The position numbers were made by a program, and so were the translations under genes. From positions 36,827,583 to 36,891,582 of the forward strand of contig NC_088797.1 in assembly GCF_011386835.1 (NCBI RefSeq): a stretch of 64,000 nucleotides of DNA, given 5' to 3'. Position 1 is the first letter of the stretch, and every line of letters begins with the position of its first letter. This document shows positions 1 to 11,600 of the stretch, one piece after another. The stretch is from Chrysemys picta bellii. Taxonomy: Eukaryota; Chordata; Testudines; Emydidae. Below the pieces are notes generated by a model, which saw nothing but the letters and a program-made list of their open reading frames with translations, was not told the DNA's origin and did no database searches.

Positions 1-584
1 ATTACAGTTCATGTAGTTGTGATGTGAGTTGTTATAGCTCATCAGTGTTGGAATAGAAATTCCTTTTCTTTGAAGTCAGGGGCAACACACACACACACTC
101 TCTCACATAAGCAAATTTTATTATTACATGACTGAAGAAAGAATTGTTTCTAGTTTACACCGGATATCTTTTATATGTCTGTACCAAATGGGATCCCCAA
201 TTATACTGCTCCTCCTAGGCAAAACATATTCTTGTGTAAAAATTAAATTAAGAGGCATGTTAAAGAACCTCAGGAATACTTTTAATAGGATTTCATTGGC
301 ATGACCTTGGAAGTCACTTGAATGCAGCCTATTTCAGCTGTGTAATGGAGCCACGGAGATTGGTAGGCCCTGGCCTGCTCTCTTTGATCACAGTGGTCCC
401 TTCTGGCCTCATAATCTGTGAAAGTATCCAGGTATGTATATAGCATTAAGAGTAATAGAAACAGATGTTAAAAGGATGAACTTTCGATAAATTTATCACA
501 GACAAACAAGAAATCATTTCTTAAAAAGTTGACATGAGGTAAAATTTTGAAAAGCATCTAAGTCCAACATTCAAAAGAGACTTA

Positions 585-1006
585 GGTCTGGTCTATGCAG
601 ATTCTGTACTGGTACAATTATTTCAGTTAGGGGTGACTTTTTTATTATTGTTTTATTGAAGTAGTTATACCAGTAAATCCCCTAATGTGGATGCAGTTAT
701 AAAGGTGCTTTATACCAGTATAGCTTATTCCCATTCCTGTACAGGAATAAGCTATACCAGTATAAGCACTTTTATACCAGTATAACTGTGCCCACATAAT
801 GGGGGGCATACATACCGATCTAATTAAAGCAGTAAACCCTTTCTAATGTGAATGCAGTTATACTAGTATAAAATCACATCCGTAACTGAAATAGTTATAT
901 TGTTACTGCACCTAGCATAATAGGGCTCATGTCTAGGGCTCCTATGTCCTACCACAGTAAAAATAACAATATTAATACTATACAAGAGCTGTGTGTGGAC
1001 CAGACC
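585..1006. mobile_element. Palindromic MITE with TA target duplication
   Basis: The left end GGTCTGGTCTATGCAG is inverted at the right end (...GTGTGGACCAGACC), and both ends are flanked by TA. The interior is rich in TTATACCAGTATA-like motifs and has a strong internal palindrome at about 700-780 centred on CCTGTACAGG. There is no coding capacity. The TA flanks suggest a Tc1/mariner-type or related cut-and-paste MITE, but the terminal motif also resembles the Harbinger-like family elsewhere in this window, so the superfamily is uncertain. Confidence 0.6.
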
Positions 1007-1238
1007 TAGGACAAACTTGAAAATGGGAATTAGACATGTTTGAAAACATTATTTTTGAATTCTTGTATACTGGTTGTGAGCAAGAGCAAAAGAATGATAT
1101 GACTGTCTAATTATATATTTTTTTAAATGTTTGCTTCTAATTGTAGTGAAAGCCCTATCTACTTTCTAGTATTTTACTTTTTTTTGTTAGTTGCCATTAT
1201 ATGTCTCTGCCCAAACTAAATCCCCCCTTCTTTTAGAG

Positions 1239-1626
1239 TAGTGGCTCTCAACCTTTCCAGACTACTGTACCCCTTTCAGGAGTCTGATTTTGTCTTGTGT
1301 ACCCCATTTTCACCTCACTTAAAAACAACTTGCTTACAAAATCAAACATAGAAATACTAAAGTGTCATAGCACATTATTACTGAAAAATTGCTTACTTTC
1401 TCATTTTTATCATATAATTATAAAATAAATCAACTGGAATATAAATATTGTACTTACATTTTGGTATATAGAGCAATATAAACAGCTAATTCTCAGTATG
1501 AAATTTTAGTTTGTAGCGACTTCACTAGTGCTTTTTATGTAGTCTGTTGTAAAACTAGGCAAATATCTAGATGAATTGATGTACCTCCTGGAAGACCAAA
1601 GGTACACCCCTTGGTGAGAACCACTG
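1239..1626. mobile_element. hAT-type non-autonomous transposon (MITE)
   Basis: The ends form a terminal inverted repeat (TAGTGGCTCTCAACC at left; GGTGAGAACCACTG at right). The element is flanked by a perfect 8-bp duplication TTTTAGAG at 1231-1238 and 1627-1634, the hallmark length for hAT insertions. The interior is AT-rich without a transposase ORF. The perfect TSD implies intact boundaries. Confidence 0.85.
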
Positions 1627-1634
1627 TTTTAGAG

Positions 1635-3055
1635 CATTTTACCTGACATTAGACTGTCAACTCCTCAGGTCAGGAACTGAGTCTTTCAATGAGTGCGTTA
1701 CTGATCAAGTACACTGGCACCTCAACATTGACTGGGCCTTTGAGTGCTGCCATGATACAACTAATAAGAACAATGCTTTAAAGTAAAACATGAAACTTGA
1801 ACCATCCAAAATAGGAATAAAACAGAAAAAAATGGCCAAGTAAGGTGCTAATGAAACTATTATTGTAGATGGAGTGAAGTTGCCAGTGTGTCAAGCTTGT
1901 ACAAAACATCAATCCAGTTTTGGCCTTGGATACATGTTCCACTTTATCTCAGCTATCAAAAGTTAGTGGGGGGAGAGGTTAAATTAGAATACTTCTAGTT
2001 TTAGTTTATCTCTTTAGCCATTATGTGGATGATTTATATTTACCTTTGTGCTGCTTTGTTCCATCAAACACTTTTTCACTTTGTACAATAGGCTACTTAA
2101 AAGGATTTATCAGACATGATGCTTTTTATTGGGTAATTTAATATGTAGTACCCTGGAACATCTGAGATGGAGCAGTTCTAAAAAATGTATTATTTAAAAA
2201 TATTCTGATGTTTAATTCTTTATATCATAAGGAAAACATTAAATGAGTGTCGTCCTAGTGAAAGATTCCAAGTTGATTTGACAGTTCAAGAGATGAAAAT
2301 CTTTTATTCACAGAACAAGTACAATTCATGCAGAGGTAGTGTAGCTTCCCTGTGACCCTACCTGTTCAACACTTTGCCTGTCTTCTGAGACTGCCAACTG
2401 GGCTGTTGCTCAGTAATCATGATGGTGGCTTTTGTAATGTGAGCACCTGTTGGCTAGGAACTGGTCCAAAATCTGCATTTTCTTATACACAGATCACTGA
2501 ACAGGCATCAGGTGGTAATGACTTCTAGTCACTACCAACCTTGGTCATGCTTGAACTGATGACTTAGACTGTAGAAACGGTTCCTTTGGAATGTTAAGGT
2601 TGTGCTTGGTGTGGAGGTAGGGGAATCTGGGTGGAGAACAAGTGGATTTAGGCCACCCTTTTGTGCCTTCCTCCACGATCTTTGGGCTAACCAGGGGACT
2701 GGCATGCTCCCTAGCATAACATGGAGCTGTTTAGAGGCTTTTATGCCCAGCTTTCCGTAGCAGCCAGAGATTGCTGGATCTACACCACCTTTTCCCCATG
2801 CAAATCCCCTAATGTGGGACAGAAAAGGTGGATGCAGAGCTGCTATGCCTGGGGAATCCCCTCATCTTAGAAGAATCTCCCAGTAGATAATTCAGTTTTT
2901 GTTAAGGTGCTTTGTGCCACTAGCCCAAAAGGAGAGTAGCTGTAGTGGACCTTAGGATCTTGCTCTAGGTCTCAAAGGATGTTTGTCATTACCAGTCTTT
3001 GAATCATTGTTTCCCTAGGTCTTATATATTTTATGTTCACAAAAATACTTCAGCC

Positions 3056-3056
<1 letters not shown>
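1635..3056. other. Non-coding stretch, nothing recognised
   Basis: AT-rich DNA without a convincing ORF, RNA gene or classifiable repeat by eye. Short frames at 2532-2717 have no domain signal. Confidence 0.5.

Positions 3057-3134
<78 letters not shown>
3057..3134 (+). repeat. (CTTT)n microsatellite
   Basis: About 19.5 uninterrupted CTTT units. The low-complexity Phe-Leu-Ser and Lys-Glu-Arg frames on the two strands here are products of the tetranucleotide repeat, not proteins. Uninterrupted length suggests it is polymorphic. Confidence 0.98.
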
Positions 3135-3136
<2 letters not shown>

Positions 3137-3627
3137 TGTTTTGATTAATGTTTCTACACCCATTGTGATTGTCATGCTGTCTGGAGTGACTCATGACCAT
3201 GAGTACCAACTGCAGAGCAGACTGTCAGGAAGCAGCACAGAGATCCCAAACTGGTTGTATGTTCTGTAATTAGATTTCACTAACCCAGTAACAAATCTGA
3301 ACTCCTGAAGCACTGTAACAGTCTTTCCACGAAGTCACAGACCATCTCCTTGGGTTTTCCAGCCTATCTTGTCACCCAGGCAAACTGGGACTTAGTGATA
3401 GTTGGTTGCTATACACCAAAGATCACAAAATATTCAAGTTTTTCCCTGTCCCGAGAGACCAGTCACTTACCCCAGATCAATGTGTACATTAGATATCTCA
3501 CCAAAGACAACACTTGTAGCCAATCCTGTAATAAACTAACTGAAGACTCACTAACTAGGAAAAATAAATGAGTTATTACAAGGTTAAAACAGGCACGCAT
3601 ATATACACAAATGTTTATAGTCTATGG

Positions 3628-3830
3628 TTCTTCTTCAAGAGATGTCCCCGTGGGTGCTCCACTCCAAGTGTTGGTGCACCCCTGCACCTTCACTCGGAGA
3701 TTTTGACAGCAGTACTAGTACCGGTCGCACACGCTCAGAGCCTGCCCCACGTGTTGAGAGTGCTTTAATAATACACGTGCGCAACGTCCTCAGTTCCTTC
3801 TCTACCGTCCTCGGCCTGAGACAGAGCTCA
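3628..3830 (+). repeat. DIRS left inverted terminal repeat
   Basis: Starts at TTCTTCTTCAAGAGATG and contains GGGTGCTCCACTCC, GATTTTGACAGCAGTACT and GTTGAGAGTGCTTTA, each present in reverse complement near 8430-8610. The start is set by the point where similarity to the internal complementary region at 8278-8312 stops. Confidence 0.85.
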
Positions 3831-3949
3831 GCAGACTCTTTACAGAACTTTCTCTCCCTTTGTTTAAAATAATGTCCATGTTAGTTTAGCTTCCCGGTAG
3901 TAGTTAGATACCGCTTCCCTTATCTTTTTCTCAAAAAAACAACAACTTC

Positions 3950-4402
3950 TTGTTCCTGTCAGCGGCAGCCGCTTCCAACATGCCTGGCTCCCCAGGCTTT
4001 AAGCGCTGCCCTACCTGCCATGATGCCATTCCTATCTCAGGTGGTCACTCAAAATGTATAAAATGTTTGGGGGAATCCCACATCCCCCAAAAATGTGCCC
4101 ACTGCAGCAAACTGAAATCCAGGGCACGTAAGGACAGGAAGCTGAGACTCAATCTGTTCCTCATGCAGAAGTCCTTAGGATCAGTCTCAGACTCGGGCAC
4201 CGACTCCGCTGCACACTGCACCCCCGCCCCCCCGCCTCAAAAAAAGAGGAAATCTTCAAAAAAAGGGCAGCCTCTCTCACCCGTAAGGGGTACTCTGAGG
4301 GCCAAAAGTTCGCTGGGCAGGTCTACAACCTCCCTCCTGGTGTTTCCCTGGCTCAGCACTTTTGACGCACCGGGCTCAACCCGCCTGCGGCTGCAGCTGT
4401 AG
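3950..4402 (+). pseudogene. DIRS gag-like protein, N-terminal zinc-knuckle part
   Basis: The 150-residue frame has a Cys/His cluster near residues 20-52 (CPTCHDAIPISGGHSKCIKC ... H ... CAHC), followed by a basic stretch (KLKSRARKDRKLR) and a Ser/Pro-rich linker with a KKRKSSKK tract. This arrangement matches the gag-like first ORF of vertebrate DIRS elements, a nucleic-acid-binding structural protein. The frame ends at a stop at 4400-4402, and the downstream gag similarity lies in other frames, so ORF1 is broken. A Met upstream of the Cys cluster gives the start, but the ancestral start is unknown. Confidence 0.7.
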
Positions 4403-5503
4403 TGCAAAACTCTGGTGCCGAGGCTTCAGGCTTCCAGTTGCCTGCCTCCAACACGGCATTGTTCGGCACCGCGACGGATACGGTGCTGACACATATTAGC
4501 CTGCCTGACCCCCGCAGGCTGTTCTCACTTTGCCAGCACCATCATCCTCTGAACTGTCTGGCAGTGACACAAGACTCAGGACACCGGTGCAGATGAACCC
4601 TCCTGCACAGCAAATTCCTCTCACCCAGAGGCGCGGAGGCACCGCAATTTACAGAGTCAAGGGACCTGCTGGTGTCACCTATCTTGCAGTCACCCCTACT
4701 TAACATCTACTTCTCTCCAGACACTCATGCAAGGTCCGGAAAGCTTTCTTCCAGTAATGAGGAATCTGGGATCCAGGGAGACTTTTCACCCTATCATGTC
4801 TCCCATTCACAGACCCCAATCAATATGGGTCATAAAAAAGCTACCTTGTCCTACTCCCAGGATCCCGCCCCATGGTATGTAAGCCCGTGGATGGCACTAT
4901 CCAAGCCCTTTCCACCACAGTGGCAATATTGGGCTCCATGGGCACCTTATACTCGAGATCACACTTGTTATGCCACCACAGCCAGGCGTGAGACCTGCTC
5001 AGCATCACCAGTAGACAAATCTGCCACTGACTCACGACATCAGGCAGCCCTTTCACAACTGCAGGATCAATCACGGTCTACCCTCCTCCAACCCTGTAGA
5101 CCCAATAATTACACCTGACGAATTATTACTTCCTCCTCTGCTGATGACTTCGGATGATTTCTCAAAATTTCAGGACCTCTTTGAGCTAAGGATTAACCTG
5201 GAAGAAGTTGCTGAACAACATGAGCTAACCAACATCTTGCAACCATTTACCATCTGCAGCCATCTACAGGATTGCATTACCTATCAATGCAGCCCTCCTG
5301 GAACCTGCCAAAGCCAGCTGGCAAACACTGGCTGTAAGCCTACCTACCTACAAGCGAGCAGATCGGAAGTACTTTATCCCTTCCAAGGGCTCTGAATTCC
5401 TTTTCACTCATCGAGTGCCAAATTCGCAGTCAACCAAAAGAACAAACACCAGTTTCCCCACTCCACCCCATCCGACAAGGACAGTAAGCAATTAGATCTG
5501 GTT
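4403..5503 (+). pseudogene. Decayed middle of DIRS gag ORF
   Basis: Short frames at 4402-4596, 4672-5118 and 5144-5395 follow each other on the plus strand. They read as Ser/Pro/Gln-rich linker and then an acidic stretch, as expected for the central gag region, but no single frame is open. At least three frame changes or stops are needed to link 4402 to 5504. No domain can be assigned. Confidence 0.5.
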
Positions 5504-6103
5504 GTGAGTAAAGTATACACGTCTTCCAGGTTAGAATTCAGCATTGCTAATTATACAGTCGTTCTGGCAAAATATGACCACAAAAACTATGGTAAACTCA
5601 TGGACTTTATTGATGACATTCCAGAGGAAAAGAAACCACAATTTACAGCCATAGTCTCTGAGGGACAAATCATCTTCCATACCGCTCTTCAGGCTGCCTT
5701 CGATGAGGCCAATACTGCAGCAAGATCCACTGCCACCGCAGTTGTGATGTGCCGAGGTTCATGGCTCTCATCCTCTTTCTTTCCTTGGGAAGTCCAAAGT
5801 ACCACCGAGGATCTCCCTTTCAATGGCGACAAACTCTTTGCCTCCACGACAAATGATGTACTTCATTCCATGAAGGACTCAAGGGCAACTCTCCGGTCTC
5901 TAGGAATCCAAACACCTAGAACCAGAAGGAGACAATATAGATACCAACCTTACCAGCATCCACGCTACCCCACATACACCCATCAATCTCCTAGAGCACA
6001 TCAGCAACAACAACAACTGCAATGCCAGAGACCCAGGTACCAACGCGGCCGTCCCAATTCGTCGGCAGCATCTCAACCCCCTCCGACTAATAAGCAAATT
6101 TGA
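5504..6103 (+). pseudogene. DIRS gag-like protein, C-terminal part
   Basis: The 199-residue frame carries the block typical of the second half of vertebrate DIRS gag: an 'ISNY..VLAKYD' segment near the start, an 'EEGQ..HTALQAAFDEANTAARS' type helix (residues about 54-76), then 'STTEDLPFNGDKLF' and 'MKDSRATLRSLGI', and a basic, Gln- and Pro-rich tail. It ends at the stop at 6101-6103, immediately before the RT remnant. It is separated from the zinc-knuckle part by frameshifts. Confidence 0.7.
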
Positions 6104-6107
6104 AGCC

Positions 6108-6431
6108 TTGGTCGAGGATATAGAAAACAACATTCCCACTTCAGCGCTTACACTGCCTGCCCCTATTTTTGAACACTGCCTACACCCATTCTCCCATCAA
6201 TGGCAGAACATTACCACCACCAAGTGGGCTATAGAGGTCATCACAGTTAGCTATTCCATCCCTTTCCTATCCTTGCTTCCCACCCATACACCCTCCCCAT
6301 CCCTCTTCAGGGACCCCTCTCATGAGCAAAGGCTCCTCCAAGTACAACATCTCCTTCAACTGGGAGCAGTGGAAGTCGTGCCCGAACAGCACAGAATAAA
6401 AGGTTTCTCGAGGATGCGCCATCCATTCTAA
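6108..6431 (+). pseudogene. DIRS reverse transcriptase, N-terminal remnant
   Basis: About 95 residues resemble the region upstream of the RT fingers in DIRS elements: 'HQWQNITTTKWAIEVI', 'YSIPF', then 'LLQVQHLLQLGAVEVVPEQ'. After 'EQHRIKGFS' the frame jumps straight into the sequence preceding the RNase H motif, so the palm region with the catalytic Asp pair is missing. This is a deletion, not a frameshift, because neither other frame supplies the palm. Confidence 0.7.
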
Positions 6432-6790
6432 TGACTACCGATGCGTACCTCACAGGATGGGGAGCACACATGTCCCACCATATAGCCCAGGGGCTATGAT
6501 CTTCCACCGAAACCTCCCTACACATAAATGTCCTAGAACTTTGGGCCATACGCAACGTCTGCCGTCACTTCCTCCCATTCATTCGGAACCAACATGTTCG
6601 AATAATGACAGACAAACATCACCTGCATGTTCTATGTAAACAGACAGGGAGGAGCTCGATTTCACTTGCTCTGCACAGAAGCTACGAAGCTCTGGAATTG
6701 GTGCCTCACGCACAACATCCGGATATCAGCCGCCTACCCTACTTGGCGCCCTGAATACCACCGTGGATGAACTAAGCAGATTCCTTGGGA
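6418..6790 (+). pseudogene. DIRS RNase H-like remnant
   Basis: Reading from about 6430 gives 'MTTDAYLTGWGAHM', then a 'LELWAIRNVC' segment and 'RIMTDKHHL'. These fit the first acidic residue, the Glu helix and the third acidic residue of the RNase H fold as found after DIRS RT. The segment is interrupted by in-frame stops. It follows directly on the deletion junction described for the RT remnant. Confidence 0.65.
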
Positions 6791-7247
6791 TCACGAATGG
6801 GAGATGAACGAGATGGTCATACGCAACATATTCTGTATCTGGGGCTACTCAATGCTGGACCTCTTCGCGACCGCGAAGAACAAGAAATGTCCCGAATTTT
6901 GCCTCAGAGTGGGACTGGGCAAACATTTCCTAGGAGATGCATTCATGATCTCATGAGATCAAGACTTATTGTATGTATTTCCCCCGATACTGCTTCTCCA
7001 CAGGGTTCTGACAAAGATACAAACAGATTGTGCCCGGTAATTCTGATTGCCCTATCGTGGCCCAGACAACCATGGTATCAGTTCCTTACCAGAATGTCAA
7101 TTCGCCCAATGATTCCATTGCCCCTCACTTCGAACCTCCTATCGCAGCAACATGGCCGATTTCTCCATCCCAACCTATCCATGCTTCACCCCAAAGCTTG
7201 GTTCCTACATGGGTCTCACAAACGAACTAGCATGCTCTGAACAGGTT
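6791..7247 (+). pseudogene. DIRS linker between RNase H and recombinase
   Basis: In the ancestral frame this reads '..WGYSMLDLFATAKNKKCPEFC', followed downstream by 'VILIA.SWPRQPW', a conserved connector in vertebrate DIRS polyproteins. The long frame at 6785-7240 is partly out of register and only catches the second block. Single-base indels explain the shift. Confidence 0.55.
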
Positions 7248-8254
7248 CAAAGAGTACTCTTACACAGCAGAACACAATCTACTTGCACCACCTATCTCCG
7301 AAAGTGGAAGCACACAATGGTGCTCGACCAAACAAATTCCTCCCACCTCTGCACCTCTTCCGTTAATACTTGACTACCTATTAGACCTTAAGCAATTGGG
7401 CCTTTCTTTCAGCTCCATCAAAGTCCATTTAGCTGCTATTACAACTTTTCACCACAAGATCAACGATACCTCTGGTTTTGCCCATCCAATCACCAAGCGT
7501 TTTCTCAAAGGGCTCCAATCCCTATACCGGACATTAAACCCTCTACTCCTCCATGGGACCTTCACTTAGAATTAACCTGCTTGACTCATCAACCTTTCGA
7601 GCCACTAGCCACATGCTCTCTCTTACACCTCTCCATGAAAATAGCATTCTTAGTGGCAATCACCTCCACCAGACACGCAGGAGAAATAGCAGCTCTCATG
7701 GCAGACCCACCCTATACAATATTTTTTAAGGACAAAGTTACCCTCCGACTACACCCCAAATTTCTTCCAAAAGTGCATTCATCTTTTCACATCAATGAAT
7801 CTATACACCTACCAATCTTCTTTCCCAAACCGCATGCAAACTCCTTTGAATCCATAGTGCATATGTTGGATGTATGCAGGGCTCTGTCCTTTTATTTGGA
7901 TAGAACCAAACCTTTTAGGAACTCTTCCAGCCTCTTTGTCTCCATTGCAGAGTGATCCAAAGAAACACCTATTTATACCCAGAGACTTTCCAACTGGATC
8001 TCCAATTGTATCCAACTGTGCTATCAAATACTTCAGCCTTCATCAGAACTCACTCCACTAGATCTGTAGCTACCTCCGTGGCTTTTCTATGCAAAATTCC
8101 TCAGGCTGACATTTGTAAAGCAGCCACTGGGGCTTCTGAACACACATTTGTTAAGCATTATGCCCTTACTCAAGGCCCCCTCACTGATACACAGTTGGGC
8201 AGAGCTGTATTATCCACCGTATTCCTACCAGATCTGAAGTCCCTACCTCCTTGA
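7248..8254 (+). pseudogene. DIRS tyrosine recombinase, frameshifted
   Basis: DIRS elements integrate a circular DNA intermediate with a tyrosine recombinase instead of a DDE integrase. The N-terminal SAM-like part begins near 7248 (frame 'VQRVLLHSRTQSTCTTYLRKW'). The first catalytic Arg lies in 'ITSTRHAGEIAAL', with the Arg codon at about 7671. The second box, His-Ser-Thr-Arg in 'THSTRSVATS', and the nucleophilic Tyr in 'FVKHYAL' occur near 8055-8165 in a different frame. All signature residues are therefore still visible, but stops and frameshifts between 7373 and 7952 prevent a single product. The gene ends just before the internal complementary region. Confidence 0.8.
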
Positions 8255-8277
8255 GGTACACTGCTTTTAAGTCACCT

Positions 8278-8390
8278 GGAGTGGAGCACCCACAGGCACA
8301 TCTCTTGAAGAAGAAGAGGAGGTTACTCACCTGTGCGGTAACCCACATTCTTTGAGATGAGTGTCCCTGTGGGTGCTCCACTCCCCATCC
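8278..8390 (+). repeat. DIRS internal complementary region
   Basis: The left part (GGAGTGGAGCACCCAC ... CATCTCTTGAAGAA) is complementary to the left terminus at 3628. The right part (GAGGAGGTTACTCACC ... GAGTGTCCCTGTGGG) is complementary to the right terminus ending near 8628. The two meet at about 8312. In the DIRS model this region acts as a splint that circularises the replication intermediate. Confidence 0.85.
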
Positions 8391-8399
8391 TCCTCCCCT

Positions 8400-8628
8400 C
8401 TATTTCGGAGTTGGGGTAGCCTCCATTGTAGAGAAGGAACTGAGGAGACCAGTCGCGCACGCATATTAGTAAAGCACTCTCAATGCGTGGGGCAGGCTGG
8501 TATGAGTACTGCTGTCAAAATCTCCAGGCGAAGGCGCAGGGGCACACCAATACCTGGAGTGGAGCACCAACAGGGACACTCATCTCGAAGAACGTCATTT
8601 ACTGCACAGGTGAGTAACCTCCTCTTTT
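8400..8628 (+). repeat. DIRS right inverted terminal repeat
   Basis: This is the reverse complement of the left terminal repeat, including the blocks around 8455-8500 and 8515-8575. It ends at about CCTCCTCTTTT, defined by where similarity to the internal complementary region stops. Confidence 0.85.
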
Positions 8629-11600
8629 GAAAGGCGACGGAGTTGTAGTAATCTGTCAGCTCTGAATGTCTTTTAGGGCTAACCCAGGTTGACCCTGCGG
8701 ATCTCTGTTTCTGTTTCATAGTTCCTGCCCCATAAGAATCCCCCGAAAAAAGAGATGAAAAACTTTCTTGTCAGCTATTTTTATTCTTCCAGAATTCAAA
8801 CTGATGAGATAAGCCTATTTCCACATAGCCTCTTCATGGGTGTGAGGGAGAAATTAACAAAGTTTTTCTATTGTGGTGTCCCACAATGGCCCATTCAGTT
8901 TTGATAGGCTTTCTTGATGAGCGAGAAATGATCCCTCCTGACAGGATTCATAGTTTCAGGGGAAACATTTTTTTACAGTTATAAAGCAAAAACTTAAATA
9001 TTACCTTATAGCATGTGATAAAGCTATTATAAGTGAGATTAATGCATGCAACAACTTATAAGCATTCCACAAAGTCTAAACACATTGTTATAAGTTCAAT
9101 ACCCATTTTAAGCATACTAACACGCAGCTGAAACAGACTAGTTTCTATCAATGAATTTGTCAGTGATCAGCTGAGGCCCAAAGCCTGACATGAGCTTGCA
9201 GCTGGCTCTGCCAGCGTCACAGTGATCATATATGAAAGCCTTCCGGTACTGCATTAAGCACCATGGGCAGCACGTGAACTGTCGGCTGGAGGAGACCCAA
9301 GAGCACTGGGGGCTGGACTCAGAGCTGGGAGGACTGGAGTCGCAGCTTCATGCAGGGAGCGTCATGGCAGGGGGCGAGGTCATGCCTGGCTGTTTGGGGA
9401 GGCAACGCCTCCCCCTCCCTATGCAACCCGCCACTCACGTTAAGCACCATGAGTAGCACTGATCAGATGTGGTCCCTTGCTTTTGTCTGTCTTCTTTCTC
9501 CTCTATGATAATGTACAAACTCTCCATAACCTATCTAAGACTGCAAAGAAACACAGAGAAAATCTGCTACCCAGCATAAACCTATAAATGATTCACGTTG
9601 AAAGAATTAAAGCTTTAAAAAAAAATTTCATGGGGAGTGACGGCAAATTTGGCCAGTGGAACAGAAAAGATAAATTAAAAAAATTCTACTAAAGCAGAGA
9701 ATCTGAAGTTTAAAAAGCGAAAGAGAGAGAGAGTTGGCTTCATTCTGTGCTTCCAACAGAGAATCTCATGCCTAGAGCAAACAGTACTAGTAGAAATGTG
9801 GTACTAAAGATACAACACTGCTCTATTTACCTTTCATCTGCTCATACCGTATATCTGATTTATGTGGCATCAAACTTTCTGGAGTAATTTGTTTTATTTT
9901 GTAGAAATATTTTAGTGTTTAGAGTCCGGTCCAATGGAATCCTAAGTTAATGGAAGTGCCACATATAAGGCAGCTGTAAGACTGACCTCTAAGTTGTATG
10001 TGCCTGGAAAGAACAAAAGAAAAGCAGTTAGGCACTTTAATTGCTTTGTTTTTCAATGGCACATTAGAAATGGCTGTTTTCATACTGTGTGAGAGATGTA
10101 ATCTGTGCAAGTGCGGAAATACAAGGCTGTGTTGCTAGTGATTCATGGTACATTTTTTGTTCATTTGTCCTTGATTATTGTTGTTAATGCTATGATAGTG
10201 ACTCCCCAAAGCATGTTTTTATAGTGATGGCTCTGTCCTTGGTTCCATTACATATGATAACAATATCCTGTTGTTGAAATGGTTATAATTAGCATTGGGT
10301 TGAAACATACAGATTTTCAGCTAATAATGTGTTCTTGGTGATCTTGGAACCTTTTAGGAACATTTTACCTTAAACTAAAAAATAAAAGTAAAAAAAAAAA
10401 AAAACCCAACCCCAAATACTTCATTTTAAAACCTACACAATGAGTAAGATTTTGTAGGTATTTTTAAAAAACAAAACATTTAATTTTTCAAAAACAACTT
10501 GATTTCCACAATAGCTGTTTTTCTAACTTCGTCTAACATGCATGGCATTACATATCACACTTTTTATACAAATACAAGTTGATTTGTCCACTTGATACAA
10601 GGGAGCTTTCTGTGCATAACTCCAGGTAGCATTAATTGGTATTTTGTGCATAAGCCCCAATGCATTGACACTGAACTAGACATCATAATGTGGGATGGAC
10701 AGAATGTGTCATCTTTTTAACAGTGAACAAAACATTGCATAATAGTTTAGACCAGAAAGTGATGAATAAGGACATAATCCCGCAAATTCTAATGCCCAAA
10801 ATTACTGACATGCATAAATGTCTGTAGGATTAGGCTCTTACTCATCACTTTCCAGTCTAAGCTGTTCTGTAGTGTTGTGTGCACTGTTAAGTAAATTATA
10901 CATTCCACCTGAGGGATGACAGCAGTTCAGTGGTGGGTGAAGTGATCTTCTATTTAATTTGTATTTAAGAAAAAACTAGGTAAAGTGATTTTTGAGATCT
11001 TTCTGGATGAATGGTGCTCTAGTCATTATTAAAGGACTACTTTAATAAAAATTTAATATTTAGGAGTTAAGAGATCATAAAGAATGAAATAGCCTTCTGA
11101 AAATATTAGAATATGTACAGCTGGGAAAGTTAAAGGACTATATATTTGCTGTTCTAGGTAATTTTAAACTTATTCGAGGTTTATATCTTCAATTCCTGCA
11201 ATTTATATGCTGGCTTGACTTCTTTTAACATGAAAAGACTTACTCATAAACAAAACAATGCTTCAGTAATTTTTAATTCATTGTATTTAATGCTAATCAT
11301 GCCCTGTACTTTGCAGAGACACTAGAACACAAAAGAAGGCATCCTAATTTTTAAACAACATTTCTCCTCATGATGGTGCACATAATGCAGCTGAAATAGT
11401 TATTTTTATACAGGTTTGTATAAATTTCTCAGTGAATGGGCAACAGATTGGGGTTTCTCCGAACTCCTTTCCGACAGTCAGGTATAAACAGACTACTAGC
11501 TTTGAGATGTTCAGGCTTCCTCTCCAGTTACATCAGCATTCCGTCTCCAATTTCTATTCTATCTCATTCATAACTCTCCTTGGAAATTGCATAACCCTTT

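Larger units (their letters stand above)
3628..8628 (+). mobile_element. DIRS-type tyrosine-recombinase retrotransposon, defective
   Basis: The terminal regions are inverted copies of each other: roughly 3628-3820 corresponds to the reverse complement of roughly 8410-8628, sharing the GGGTGCTCCACTCC block, the GATTTTGACAGCAGTACT block and the GAGAGTGCTTTA block. An internal complementary region at about 8278-8390 joins sequence complementary to both outer ends, which is the diagnostic DIRS layout. No target-site duplication is apparent, as expected for recombinase-mediated integration. Coding order is gag-like zinc knuckle, gag C-terminal part, RT N-terminal part, RNase H and tyrosine recombinase, all broken by stops and frameshifts. 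The catalytic centre of RT is absent (junction near 6400-6425), so the copy could not move by itself. Length is about 5.0 kb. Confidence 0.9.

Noticed and set aside
3015..3269. Frames of repeated Phe-Leu-Ser or Lys-Glu-Arg residues
   Set aside because: Direct translation of the (CTTT)n microsatellite; no gene signals.
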